Positions 1 through 8,463 of a stretch of 64,000 nt of DNA are shown piece by piece. Both the position numbers and the translations under genes were made by a program. This stretch comes from Polaribacter sp. Its GTDB lineage: Bacteria; Bacteroidota; Bacteroidia; Flavobacteriales; Flavobacteriaceae. The first letter of the stretch is position 1. Each line of letters opens with the position of its first letter. Location of the stretch: contig NZ_JAHEHX010000021.1 in the NCBI RefSeq assembly GCF_024639685.1, positions 186,001-250,000 on the forward strand, in the 5' to 3' direction. Under the pieces are notes generated by a model that was given only the letters and a program-made list of their open reading frames with translations, searched no databases and was not told the origin of the DNA.

Positions 1-574
1 ATTACCAAAGAAAGCTGAGGGACTAAAAAAAGTAAGGCGAAAAAACTATGTAATTATTATTGATGAAATAAACCGAGCTAACATTTCAAGAGTTTTTGGA
101 GAGCTTATTACATTAATTGAGCCTGACAAAAGATCTCATGGAAAAATTCCATTAGAAGCAAAGTTACCTTCAGGAGATCCATTTATTGTTCCATCCAATT
201 TATTCATAATTGGCACTATGAATACTGCTGACAAATCAATAGCATTATTGGATATCGCTCTTAGAAGAAGATTTGAGTTTGAATCAATGTATCCGAAATA
301 TGAAATCCAAGGTCAAGAAATCTATGATGTAGATATTCTAAAAAAAATCAATCAGCAAATCATTAAATCAAAAGGTCACGATTTTCAAATAGGTCATGCT
401 TATTTCATGGGAGAAAATAAAAATTTGATTGAGAGAATGAACAAAAAAGTGATTCCTCTTCTACTTGAATATTACATGAATGACGAAAAAGAAGTCAAAG
501 GAATACTAAATTCTGTAGGTCTTGCTATTGAAGAAAATAATTGGCCATTAAAAATCACAGGTAAAAATGATTAA
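1..574 (+). CDS. mcrB: McrB-type AAA+ restriction GTPase, C-terminal part (5' end outside window)
   Basis: This reading frame is open from base 2, so the gene begins upstream of the window. The visible part has a Walker B and following helix (YVIIIDEINRANISRVFGE), a sensor-1-like IGTMNTADKS and an arginine-finger segment LDIALRRRFEF. These are the hallmark order of McrB-family AAA+ NTPases. McrB translocates DNA for McrC in modification-dependent (type IV) restriction. The Walker A motif and the N-terminal DNA-reading domain are not visible, so the recognised modification cannot be predicted. The stop overlaps the mcrC start by 8 bases, showing one transcript and probable translational coupling. 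It could also be the NTPase of a LlaJI-like system, where McrBC homologues are the cutting module of a modification system. Confidence 0.93.
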   Translation, partial: LPKKAEGLKKVRRKNYVIIIDEINRANISRVFGELITLIEPDKRSHGKIPLEAKLPSGDPFIVPSNLFIIGTMNTADKSIALLDIALRRRFEFESMYPKYEIQGQEIYDVDILKKINQQIIKSKGHDFQIGHAYFMGENKNLIERMNKKVIPLLLEYYMNDEKEVKGILNSVGLAIEENNWPLKITGKND

Positions 575-1922
575 TCTTTTTGAATATCAAAATAAGATAG
601 ATATTCAAGACTCATTTAAGGGCTTGGAAGGATTTCTTGATGAAATCTGGAATAGTCGTGAAAAGAATTCATTCTACTCTAAAAATGAGAACGATAAAAT
701 AGAGTCACAAAGATTCCTTCAATTCATACATAAGTCAAATGAATTAAAATCAAATAAATATGTTGGTGTAATCCATTACGAGGGAAATAAAATTAATTTA
801 TTACCGAAGATATTTTTTGATCCTGAAAAAGATTATTCAAAAAATGAAGTAAATCAAATCCAAAACCACATTCTTTGGTGGCTAAGTTATTGTCGCAAAA
901 TTAAATTTCCCAATTATCAAGTTTCATTAGGTAGTGCAAAAAGTGATTTTTTTGAAGTTTTAATTTATCTATTCTCAAAATACACCCGCGAACTTTTAAA
1001 TTCATCTATCTACCAGCAATATGAAGAAGTAAATCGTGAATTATCATTTATCAAAGGAAGACTAAATACTAACGAATACATTAACGAAAACTTAAGCAAA
1101 GGTAAATGGCACAAACTCAATTGTACATATGATGCTTTCGTTTTTGATAATGAATTCAATCGCATAATAAAGTATGTTACTACTCTCCTATTTAATGTTA
1201 CCTCGAGCCAGGATAACAAGAAGAACTTGAGGGAAATCCTTTTTATATTAGATGAAGTAACGGACGAAAGAGCTACAGCTGAACAATGTTCCAGAATCTC
1301 ATTCAATCTAATGTTTGGTGAGTTTGAAACAGTTCGTGATTATTGCCAATTGTTTCTCACCAACTGTATTTCGTTTGACTATAAAAATGATTTAAAACTT
1401 TTCGCTTTCCTTCTTCCAATGGAATATGTTTTTGAAGATTTTATTTTTGGTTTTATTGAGAAAGAATTAGAGGCTGTAAAAGCCAAATCTCAGAGGAGTG
1501 ACACTTATTTAGATGAAGGAAAAGCCTTTAATCTAAAGCCGGATTTATGGCTAAAAACAAATGATAAATCTCTGATTGCTGACACAAAATATAAGATTGT
1601 TTATTCTGATGAAAAAGACCCAAAAAAAGGAATTTCTCAGAACGATCTATATCAAATGCTTGCCTATGCCGTGAGATTTGAGGTTAATGAAATTATATTA
1701 TTCTATCCTAATACAATTAAGCAAGTGCAGGAAGAAGAAACAGAATTAATAATTAAAGATGCTTTAGCGGATGGAAAAGAAATATCTATTAAAGCATTTC
1801 AATTACCTATAATTAACAGAGAATTATTAGAAAATAATATAGAGACGAAAACGAATTTGAGCGAACTGTTTAAATCAACAAGAGAGGGATTAATCAGTAA
1901 AGTAGAAAAAATATTAAAATAA
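567..1922 (+). CDS. mcrC: McrC-type PD-(D/E)xK restriction subunit
   Basis: This 451-residue protein is the nuclease partner of the preceding McrB. A C-terminal PD-(D/E)xK site is visible: PD with D326, then D339-T-K341 in ADTKYK, followed by a helix containing DLYQMLAYA, as in the DUF2357/McrC family. The N-terminal 300 residues lack an obvious enzymatic motif and would contact McrB. The ATG lies inside the end of mcrB (8-base overlap), typical of the mcrBC pair. The protein acts in the cytoplasm on invading DNA. The residues expected for activity are present, so I read it as intact. Confidence 0.93.
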   Translation: MINLFEYQNKIDIQDSFKGLEGFLDEIWNSREKNSFYSKNENDKIESQRFLQFIHKSNELKSNKYVGVIHYEGNKINLLPKIFFDPEKDYSKNEVNQIQNHILWWLSYCRKIKFPNYQVSLGSAKSDFFEVLIYLFSKYTRELLNSSIYQQYEEVNRELSFIKGRLNTNEYINENLSKGKWHKLNCTYDAFVFDNEFNRIIKYVTTLLFNVTSSQDNKKNLREILFILDEVTDERATAEQCSRISFNLMFGEFETVRDYCQLFLTNCISFDYKNDLKLFAFLLPMEYVFEDFIFGFIEKELEAVKAKSQRSDTYLDEGKAFNLKPDLWLKTNDKSLIADTKYKIVYSDEKDPKKGISQNDLYQMLAYAVRFEVNEIILFYPNTIKQVQEEETELIIKDALADGKEISIKAFQLPIINRELLENNIETKTNLSELFKSTREGLISKVEKILK

Positions 1923-1925
1923 GTA

Positions 1926-1991
1926 ATGTTGGAACAAAAACAACAATTAGAACAACAAGCAGAATTACTTGAAAAAAGAGAAAATATATAA
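1926..1991 (+). CDS. 21-codon micro-ORF between mcrC and the RM gene
   Basis: A short frame starts 3 bases after the mcrC stop and encodes a very polar, Gln/Glu-rich peptide, MLEQKQQLEQQAELLEKREN plus one residue. Its TAA stop overlaps the ATG of the next gene by one base (TAATG). The peptide looks like one amphipathic helix or coiled-coil turn. It may be translated only to couple mcrC and the methylase gene, or it may be chance in A-rich DNA. No family is recognised. Confidence 0.35.
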   Translation: MLEQKQQLEQQAELLEKRENI

Positions 1992-4702
1992 TGAGTGATT
2001 GGAAAAAATTAACAAAAGACAAACTTGCTAAAAGCAAGAATAAGGTAGCGAAAATCGATCTTGACAAATCCAAAGTTGAATATTCAAAAGATATTACTAA
2101 ACCGAAAATTGAAAAACTTGGACCAGAAGAAGTTGTAAGAGCTTTTTTAATTGACAAACTTGTTAACGAACTTGGATATTCTGAAAAAAATATTGAACTC
2201 GAAAAGTACTATGTAAGAGGTAGTATTGGCAGGGAAAAACAAAAAAACAAAGATGATTCTGCGCGAATTGACGTTATAGTTAAAGATAAAACTGGTAACC
2301 CATTTTTATACATTGAGGTTAAAGCACCTGATATGTTTGAAGATGGAGAAAAAGATATAAAAGGGCAACTTTTTGAACTTTCCGATTTAGAGCAAAAACA
2401 GAACAAAACCAAAGTAAAATATCTTGTCTACTACTCATTGGACACTAGTGAAGAACTAGCAGATAGAATGTATTTAATTGAAAAAGATGAATATAAAGAA
2501 TATGATGATTGGCTAGAAGAAAAGGATAAAACTTTTGGTTTAGAAATACCTTTCAATTATGGCAAACCAAAATTGAAAGAGCGAGTTAAAGATGAAGATG
2601 ATTCTGATTTACTTTCTATTTCAGAGACAAAGATGTCCGAAATTAGAAGAAACATACATAATACACTTTGGAGTTCTGGAGTTGAGGATAATGAAGCTTA
2701 TATTTTCTTAGTTCAATTTTTACTAACCAAAATTTATGACGAAGACGAAACCATTGAAGGAGAAAAATATAGATGTCAGATTTACGACAAAGATTATGAT
2801 GACCAAAATAAATTCTTTGATCGTATAAACCAATGCTACAAAGATGCTCTTCAAAACAAATTAAACTATACAGAAGAAGATTTAAAAAACGTAGGAAATA
2901 TTTTAACTACCGAAAAAATATCTTTACAAAGTTTATATTTTCTTGTAAAAGAACTTCAAAATTATTCGTTCTCCAAAAGTATTAAAACACAGAAAAAAGA
3001 TATTCTAGGGCATTTCTTTGAAGAAACAAACAGAGAAAAATTCAAACAATCAAAGGGTCAATTTTTCACAACAACAAATGTTGTTGACTTTTTAGTTTAT
3101 GCTATGAAAGTTGATGAATTAGCTATTGAGAAATTTGAAAAAGATTATTCTTTACCATACATAATTGATCCTAGTACTGGCAGTGGCACCTTTTTAATTC
3201 AAGCAATGAAAATAATTACTAAAGAATTTTCAAAGCACGATTTCAAATTAACGAACACTAAAAAATCAAAACTTAAAAAACTATTTCCAGCCGAAAAGCC
3301 AAATGATTGGGCAGAAGAATACATTTATGGAATAGATAATTCATATAGCTTAACAGTTTCTACAAAAGTAAATATGATTTTACACGGTGATGGTAGTAGT
3401 AATACGTTCAAAGATGATGGATTAAAAAGTTTACAAACCTACTCTAAGTACACTAATTCAAAATTAGCTAGTTATGAAACTGGTCATAATGTATATAATA
3501 AGGCAAAAGGGAATATAGGAGTTAATGAACAATTTGATATAATTATTTCAAATCCGCCATTTAGTGTAAACATAAACGATTCAAAAGAGGAAGTAGATAA
3601 ATATTTCTTATTCGGAAAGAAAAAGAATTCTGAAAACTTGTTTTTAGAGCGTTATTACCAACTTTTAAAAGAAGGTGGGAGACTAGGAGTTGTTTTGCCT
3701 GAAAGTGTTTTTGATACTACTGAAAACAAGTACATTCGTTTGTTTTTATTCAAGTATTTTCAGATTAAAGCAATTGTAAGTTTACCTCAAGTAACTTTCG
3801 AACCATTTACTTCAACTAAGACAAGTATTCTTTTTGCTCAAAAAAAGAAAGTATCTGAAATTGATAAATGGAATACACAATGGGATAAATATGGTAAGGA
3901 ATGGAGTTTATTAAAAACAAGATCTCTTAACCTAATAAAGGTCTATCTAGAGGATAAAGACCGTAAAAGGCTACCTTCTGTTAAAGACTTAAAGCCAAAA
4001 GAAGAAAAAACTGTATTATATAGATTTTTAAAAGATTATATAACAGAAGAAGATAAACTATTGGAAGTAAAAGAATTGATTACAAAATACCTTCCAGAAA
4101 TTATCGAATTATCAAAAATGGAAAAAGAAACAGAAATCTTTGGCCATTATAATGCTTGGTGGGTTTTTGGAGAAGTTGCAAAAGAAATGGACATTGATTA
4201 TGATGTTTTTATGGCAGAAGCTGAAAATGTAGGTTATAAAAGAACTACAAAAAGTGAAAACCCAAGACCAAATGATTTATATGATATTGAATACGCTCCA
4301 AACACTCTAGATTGTTCTAAAATCATTTCTGATTATAATGAAAAAATTAAAAACTTACAAGATGAACAAGAAGAAGCAGAAACAAAAGTAAAAGCTTTAA
4401 AAGAAAAAGACGAAACTGCAAAATCAAAAAAATCAATTGAAAAGCTAGAAGCCGAAATTGAAATCCTAAAGGTAAATACAGTAAACCTAGAAGCAGTAAA
4501 AAAGACAGTAAAAGAGATTCTAGAAACATATTATGAAAAAGATATTTTAAAAACCGAATTCTACGAAAGAACTGATGAGATTTTAATAAATCATTTTAAA
4601 AAAGGTCTATTACATAAATATAAAAGCAATGATATTTTATTAAGAAAAACGGAAACCCATAAAATTTTAGATTTAATTAGAAAAGAAGTAATATGGGCAT
4701 AA
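1991..4702 (+). CDS. Fused restriction nuclease / N6-adenine DNA methylase (HsdM-like)
   Basis: This 903-residue protein joins two enzymes. Residues about 40-190 resemble the HsdR N-terminal nuclease domain: EEVVRAFLIDKLVNELGY, then D94 and E109-V-K111 of a PD-(D/E)xK site. Residues about 300-680 are an N6-adenine methylase of HsdM type, with the SAM motif DPSTGSGTF at 393-401 and the catalytic NPPF at 521-524. A charged coiled coil fills about 785-850. No SF2 helicase motor is present, so this is not a classical type I enzyme. The arrangement recalls BcgI-like type IIB or other fused RM proteins that work with a separate S subunit. The downstream hsdS overlaps it by 10 bases. The McrBC genes just upstream may supply an additional cutting module. 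Confidence 0.9.
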   Translation: MSDWKKLTKDKLAKSKNKVAKIDLDKSKVEYSKDITKPKIEKLGPEEVVRAFLIDKLVNELGYSEKNIELEKYYVRGSIGREKQKNKDDSARIDVIVKDKTGNPFLYIEVKAPDMFEDGEKDIKGQLFELSDLEQKQNKTKVKYLVYYSLDTSEELADRMYLIEKDEYKEYDDWLEEKDKTFGLEIPFNYGKPKLKERVKDEDDSDLLSISETKMSEIRRNIHNTLWSSGVEDNEAYIFLVQFLLTKIYDEDETIEGEKYRCQIYDKDYDDQNKFFDRINQCYKDALQNKLNYTEEDLKNVGNILTTEKISLQSLYFLVKELQNYSFSKSIKTQKKDILGHFFEETNREKFKQSKGQFFTTTNVVDFLVYAMKVDELAIEKFEKDYSLPYIIDPSTGSGTFLIQAMKIITKEFSKHDFKLTNTKKSKLKKLFPAEKPNDWAEEYIYGIDNSYSLTVSTKVNMILHGDGSSNTFKDDGLKSLQTYSKYTNSKLASYETGHNVYNKAKGNIGVNEQFDIIISNPPFSVNINDSKEEVDKYFLFGKKKNSENLFLERYYQLLKEGGRLGVVLPESVFDTTENKYIRLFLFKYFQIKAIVSLPQVTFEPFTSTKTSILFAQKKKVSEIDKWNTQWDKYGKEWSLLKTRSLNLIKVYLEDKDRKRLPSVKDLKPKEEKTVLYRFLKDYITEEDKLLEVKELITKYLPEIIELSKMEKETEIFGHYNAWWVFGEVAKEMDIDYDVFMAEAENVGYKRTTKSENPRPNDLYDIEYAPNTLDCSKIISDYNEKIKNLQDEQEEAETKVKALKEKDETAKSKKSIEKLEAEIEILKVNTVNLEAVKKTVKEILETYYEKDILKTEFYERTDEILINHFKKGLLHKYKSNDILLRKTETHKILDLIRKEVIWA

Positions 4703-6120
4703 AATATAGTGTGAAAAATATATCAAACTTTTCAGCCGAAAATAGCTGTCGTTTTGATTACAAGTTTATTGACGATTATAATTTCACTAATAATGGATTT
4801 TATACATACAAAGATTTATTTGACTTTGTAGATGTAGATAATAAAATATTGTTAGCAGAAGATAAGCCATTTGAATATGTTGAAATTGGTTGCGTAAATA
4901 AAATTGGAGATGTTTCTCCTCATAAGTTAAGTTATGAAAACAGAGATGAATTAAACGAACCGTTATTTAAAAAAATTGAAAAAGGAGATATTATAAAACC
5001 TCAATTAGATGACATCTTAATTTCAAAAATTAGACCTTATCTTAATAAAATAGTTTTGATAAATGATGATTCTCATTACTTTACGAAAGCATTTATTCAA
5101 ATACGCCCAAAAGTAAACTCTAAACTATTATATTATTGCTTGAGAAGTGTGTTCTTAAATAAAATAAATTCTGTTTCTAGACAAGGAAAAGGTTATCCTA
5201 CATTAAAGGAAAATGACATAAAAACAATACAATTTTCGAGTAAAATAATTGACAACCTTGAAGTAAATAAAGATTTAATACTATCGGAAATTGAACCATT
5301 AGAAAATGAGATTTCAATCTTAAAAGGCAAGAGAATTAACACAAAAGTCCTTTTAGATAAAGTTTTCAGTAACTCATTTAAGATAGATTTAGAATCAATT
5401 AAGGAAATTGACGACATTAATAAAATCAATGTTCCAATTCATTTAATAACTTCTAGGAATATTAATTTTAGAAATAGCTACAGATGGTTTAAAATTCAAA
5501 GTTTACAAAAGCAACTTTATAAAGAAATAAATTGTATTAAAAAATTAGGTAATCATATAATTAGTACAAAAAATGGTTGGAGTCCAAGTTCACAAGAAGG
5601 CGGAGATGGAACTCCAATTTTAGGTCAAGAACATTTTAATTACGATTCTCACCTGAATATTAATGCCAATAAAACAACACAAGAAACTAGAAATAAAATT
5701 GAGGATTTTTATATAAAAAAAGGAGACTTCTTTGTTAGCAGAGGAAATACAATTGATTTAGTAGCTCTAGCTTCAATTGTAGAAGAAGAAGTTGAAGATG
5801 ATATACTTTTTCCAGATTTGTATATTAAAATGATATTTGATGATGAAATCAATGATAAATACCTAGCATACTTATTTAATTCATTTTTAGGTAGATATTA
5901 TTTTAAGTATGTTTCTAAAGGTAAAAATCAAACAATGGTAAAAATATCATCTACAGAATTAGATAATTTTTATCTTCCGATTCCTGATAAAAAGAAACAG
6001 TTAACCATAGTAAATAAAATAAAAAAACAAATAGACGCACAAAAAGAAATTGACAAACGAATAGCAGAAAAACAAGCAGAAATAAGTGCAATAATTGAAA
6101 AAGCAATTCAAACGGAATAG
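4693..6120 (+). CDS. hsdS: HsdS-like specificity subunit
   Basis: This 475-residue protein has the two-fold layout of type I S subunits. A first target-recognition domain covers about 15-190 and ends in YPTLKENDIKTIQFSS. A helical spacer follows at about 195-225, then a second recognition domain at about 255-430 ending in KISSTELDNFYLPIPDK, and a closing coiled coil at 435-475. It would direct the fused methylase/nuclease to a bipartite DNA site. The start codon lies within the end of the methylase gene (10-base overlap). No frameshift or truncation is seen. The target sequence cannot be predicted from the domains. Confidence 0.9.
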   Translation: MGIKYSVKNISNFSAENSCRFDYKFIDDYNFTNNGFYTYKDLFDFVDVDNKILLAEDKPFEYVEIGCVNKIGDVSPHKLSYENRDELNEPLFKKIEKGDIIKPQLDDILISKIRPYLNKIVLINDDSHYFTKAFIQIRPKVNSKLLYYCLRSVFLNKINSVSRQGKGYPTLKENDIKTIQFSSKIIDNLEVNKDLILSEIEPLENEISILKGKRINTKVLLDKVFSNSFKIDLESIKEIDDINKINVPIHLITSRNINFRNSYRWFKIQSLQKQLYKEINCIKKLGNHIISTKNGWSPSSQEGGDGTPILGQEHFNYDSHLNINANKTTQETRNKIEDFYIKKGDFFVSRGNTIDLVALASIVEEEVEDDILFPDLYIKMIFDDEINDKYLAYLFNSFLGRYYFKYVSKGKNQTMVKISSTELDNFYLPIPDKKKQLTIVNKIKKQIDAQKEIDKRIAEKQAEISAIIEKAIQTE

Positions 6121-6307
6121 CCAACGCAAGTTCAAGCATATTGCAGTCCTCCTACGTGCGGTTGCAAAGAGCTTTCTCGCCAACGCTAAAAACGAAATGA
6201 ATAAAATAAAAACGGCATACAACAATGTGTATAGTGCATAGCACCCTTCGGGCCGCTAAGACACCATACACGGAACGTTTAAAAACAGAATTAACCCATT
6301 TTTAACA
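6120..6307. repeat. Hairpin-rich spacer at the edge of the defence island
   Basis: This spacer is richer in G+C than its surroundings. The octamer GCCAACGC occurs at 6120-6127 and again at 6179-6186. An imperfect long hairpin pairs 6227-6242 (GTGTATAGTGCATAGC) with 6255-6271, with an apical CCC-TTC-GGG at 6244-6252. It could be a terminator for the restriction operon, a recombination or insertion scar, or a mobile palindromic element. It lacks the R-box sequences expected of a canonical integron attC site. Confidence 0.55.
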
Positions 6308-6802
6308 ATGGATCAAAAAGAAATTAATAATATCTTAGAAGAACTCAACAATGGCAAATTCCATATTGAGTGTCCGTCTTGCTATGAGGAAGTGAATTTA
6401 AAAGATGCAGGATTGTTTTATTTGGATCAATTTAGCAAAGAAGCCAAGTTGGTGTATAAAATGATGCTGGAATGGCAAAAGGAACGCCGTGCAGCACTTA
6501 AAAAACGAAAGTCTAATATTCCCAAAAAATCAGAAGTTGGCGCAAAAGCTGTCAACCTTGGTTTTTTATTGGAGCGCCTCGCTCCTACTTTAGATGGATT
6601 TACGTTTAATAAAAATGATTGTCGTTCTATGTTTGACCCCATTGACTATGTAATTTTTGAGGGCTTGAGCGAAAAACAAAAAGTGGATAAAATCTTATTT
6701 GTAGACATAAAATCTGGAAAAGCGCGCTTATCGCCAAAGCAAAAGAAAATCAAGACAGCGGTAGAAGAAAAGCAAGTTGAATTTAAAACTTATAAGCCAT
6801 GA
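6308..6802 (+). CDS. Holliday-junction-resolvase-related endonuclease domain protein, active-site copy
   Basis: This 164-residue protein matches the small family of predicted endonucleases distantly related to archaeal Holliday junction resolvases. A hydrophobic/coiled N-terminus with a C22-x2-C25 knuckle is followed by FDPIDYVIFEGL (D113) and LFVDIKSGKARLS (D133, K135), then the QKKIKTAVEEKQVEF helix-strand. D113, D133 and K135 fit a PD-(D/E)xK nuclease. Substrate and role are unknown; DNA junction processing or defence is a family-based guess. It overlaps the next gene by 4 bases and is its paralogue. Confidence 0.75.
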   Translation: MDQKEINNILEELNNGKFHIECPSCYEEVNLKDAGLFYLDQFSKEAKLVYKMMLEWQKERRAALKKRKSNIPKKSEVGAKAVNLGFLLERLAPTLDGFTFNKNDCRSMFDPIDYVIFEGLSEKQKVDKILFVDIKSGKARLSPKQKKIKTAVEEKQVEFKTYKP

Positions 6803-7308
6803 ACAGTGAGCTGATTAAATTCTTTTCTGTACAACGCCAAATCTTTGGAGTATGTTCTTGTTGTGGTGACATCTTTCGTTTAAGTGATGCCAAGGTATAT
6901 CTAAAAGAAAAACCTCAACCCGATTGGATGGATAAGCTTCATAAATCTGAAGAACGCCTGGATAAACAAGAAGATAAAATTAATGCTGAAGAAGCCCAAA
7001 CCAGAGAAATTGCCAGAGAAAAAGGACGGAAAGCGGCCATGGCATCAACCAAAAAGATTGATACCATCTTTACCCCTAACAATTACAATGCTGATGATGC
7101 AAAGGTGATGTTTCACCCTGTTGACTTTTTGATCTTCAATGGTATGAAAGAAAAAAATAGCATTGATAATTTGGTGTTATTTGACAGAGAAGTAAAGGAA
7201 GCTGCTCAAAAAGCTTTGCAAAAAAGTGTTGAGAAAACAGTAGAGAAAGAAAATTATGAATGGATCACCATGCAAGTCAGCGAGGATGGTTCCGTAGAAT
7301 ATAAATAA
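6799..7308 (+). CDS. Holliday-junction-resolvase-related paralogue with altered active site
   Basis: This 169-residue protein is a diverged sister of the preceding one. Shared features are a cysteine cluster (C19, C21, C22) near the N-terminus, a charged coiled coil at about 45-80 and VMFHPVDFLIFNGM (D109). At the position of the first copy's D-x-K the sequence is LFDREVKEAA, so the catalytic Lys is replaced by Glu131. It is therefore probably not a nuclease itself and may pair with the active copy as a structural partner. Its start overlaps the previous stop by 4 bases (ATGA), implying coupled translation. Confidence 0.7.
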   Translation: MNSELIKFFSVQRQIFGVCSCCGDIFRLSDAKVYLKEKPQPDWMDKLHKSEERLDKQEDKINAEEAQTREIAREKGRKAAMASTKKIDTIFTPNNYNADDAKVMFHPVDFLIFNGMKEKNSIDNLVLFDREVKEAAQKALQKSVEKTVEKENYEWITMQVSEDGSVEYK

Positions 7309-7324
7309 CAAAAAATTAAAAGAT

Positions 7325-7819
7325 ATGACTTTACACCAATTAGCTAAAAGTATTGTTGCTTCCTTGTGGCACAACTCCATTGAAGAATTCAGGACCGATG
7401 GTATCGTTAAAAATTATGAAAAACCAACTGAAAGTCTTTCAGAGTTTTTAAGCGAAGTGGTATTTAGAGAACGAATTAATTTCTATCCTGGAGATCCAGG
7501 TGGTGATTGTGCAAAAACAGCAGTTTTTATGAGCATAACCAAAACTCCTCCTAGAGCAGAATGGCTCAAACCAAAAGACAAGGTAAATCTTCAAAAAATG
7601 ATACCTAAAGTTATTCAGCATATGCAAGGAGGGTGTATTGATAAAACCCAAAAAATGCTCTTGATCACTGATAACATGAATACAGACCTAATAAACCCCT
7701 GGCGTGGAAATCTAAAAAATATACAGTCTAGAGATGGTAAAGAGGTGGTGATACTTTTTGTGGACCCAGAGGGTGAATTACATGATATGGGCATGGCCTG
7801 TGGCTTGTCTCCTTTTTAA
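7325..7819 (+). CDS. Protein of unknown function, third gene of the resolvase-like operon
   Basis: I do not recognise a family for this 164-residue soluble protein. It has no signal peptide or membrane segment. Notable parts are an acidic/aromatic N-terminal half, FYPGDPGGDCAKTAVFM in the middle (a Gly/Asp-rich loop) and a C-terminal EVVILFVDPEGELHDMGMA that looks like a beta strand and turn. It starts 16 bases after the second resolvase-related gene, so it likely belongs to the same transcript. It runs tail to tail, with a 4-base overlap, into the HD-domain gene on the other strand. Confidence 0.6.
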   Translation: MTLHQLAKSIVASLWHNSIEEFRTDGIVKNYEKPTESLSEFLSEVVFRERINFYPGDPGGDCAKTAVFMSITKTPPRAEWLKPKDKVNLQKMIPKVIQHMQGGCIDKTQKMLLITDNMNTDLINPWRGNLKNIQSRDGKEVVILFVDPEGELHDMGMACGLSPF

Positions 7820-8355
7820 ACATAACTATTGTAACTCAATATCTTTTCTTGAATTCTTTTGTCCAAATACTCATTTTTACCCTGTAGTCTTTCTGCTATT
7901 TTGATGGCTTGCAAATGGTATTTTTTAATTTTCGCATTGTCCCATTTTTTAGGCGGTCTCTGTAAATTTGTGATACGGTCACAAAGTTTTACGATAGCCA
8001 CTTCACTACTCAAATCTAAAATACGATTCAAGCTGTCATCCATCTGGTTTTTTTTATCAAGCGTAATATCTTTAGTCAAGGCTAGAACACCCATTGCCAC
8101 TACATTACCAAAATCGTCCTCAAGCGCCTTAAAACTAAGCGCTGTGTCTTCTAAGACATCATGAAGTAAAGCTAGCTGTATTGAAATTTCTAGATTAAAA
8201 TCTGGTTTTTGTTTGTGAGCCATAAAAACCTCCATAGCAACATTTGATAAATGAACAATATAAGGGAGGCCATTGGGCATTTTTTGTTGCCCGTGCTTCT
8301 CAGCTGCAAAATCAATGGTTTTTTGGTAAATGGTTTGAATGTTATTATCCTTCAT
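7816..8355 (-). CDS. HD-domain (p)ppGpp hydrolase-like protein (small alarmone hydrolase type)
   Basis: The 179-residue protein is a single HD domain of the RelA/SpoT-hydrolase (MESH1) type. It shows HGQQKMPNGLPYIVHL with H35, then LLHDVLEDT with H65-D66 and E69-D70, and a later KLCDRITNLQ carrying the last metal Asp. This family removes the 3'-pyrophosphate of ppGpp or related nucleotides with a Mn2+ ion. No synthetase, TGS or ACT domain is present, so it would be hydrolase-only. It is monocistronic and converges with the unknown gene at 7325-7819 (4-base overlap). Confidence 0.85.
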   Translation of the reverse strand: MKDNNIQTIYQKTIDFAAEKHGQQKMPNGLPYIVHLSNVAMEVFMAHKQKPDFNLEISIQLALLHDVLEDTALSFKALEDDFGNVVAMGVLALTKDITLDKKNQMDDSLNRILDLSSEVAIVKLCDRITNLQRPPKKWDNAKIKKYHLQAIKIAERLQGKNEYLDKRIQEKILSYNSYV

Positions 8356-8437
8356 ATTACAAAGATAAGAAACGATTCATTTCGATTAAATCTACACTAA
8401 AATAGTTCGACTTTACTCCCTTTGGCTCCACAACTTT

Positions 8438-8463
8438 AAACCCTAATCAATCGATTAGGGTTT
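8438..8463 (-). terminator. Hairpin terminator after the 2OG oxygenase gene
   Basis: AAACCCTAATC (8438-8448) pairs perfectly with GATTAGGGTTT (8453-8463) around a 4-base loop. The stem touches the stop codon of the oxygenase gene on the minus strand. Confidence 0.6.

Noticed and set aside
1894..2157. Minus-strand hydrophobic ORF across the mcrC/methylase junction
   Set aside because: Composition reflects the complement of Lys/Glu-rich coding DNA; it covers two real genes and has no promoter.
5951..6225. Minus-strand ORFs over the end of hsdS
   Set aside because: They are antisense to the HsdS C-terminal coiled coil and made of Leu/Phe-rich shadow sequence.
6227..6271. Integron attC site
   Set aside because: A long hairpin is present, but I see no RYYYAAC/GTTRRRY core boxes and no integrase gene in the window.
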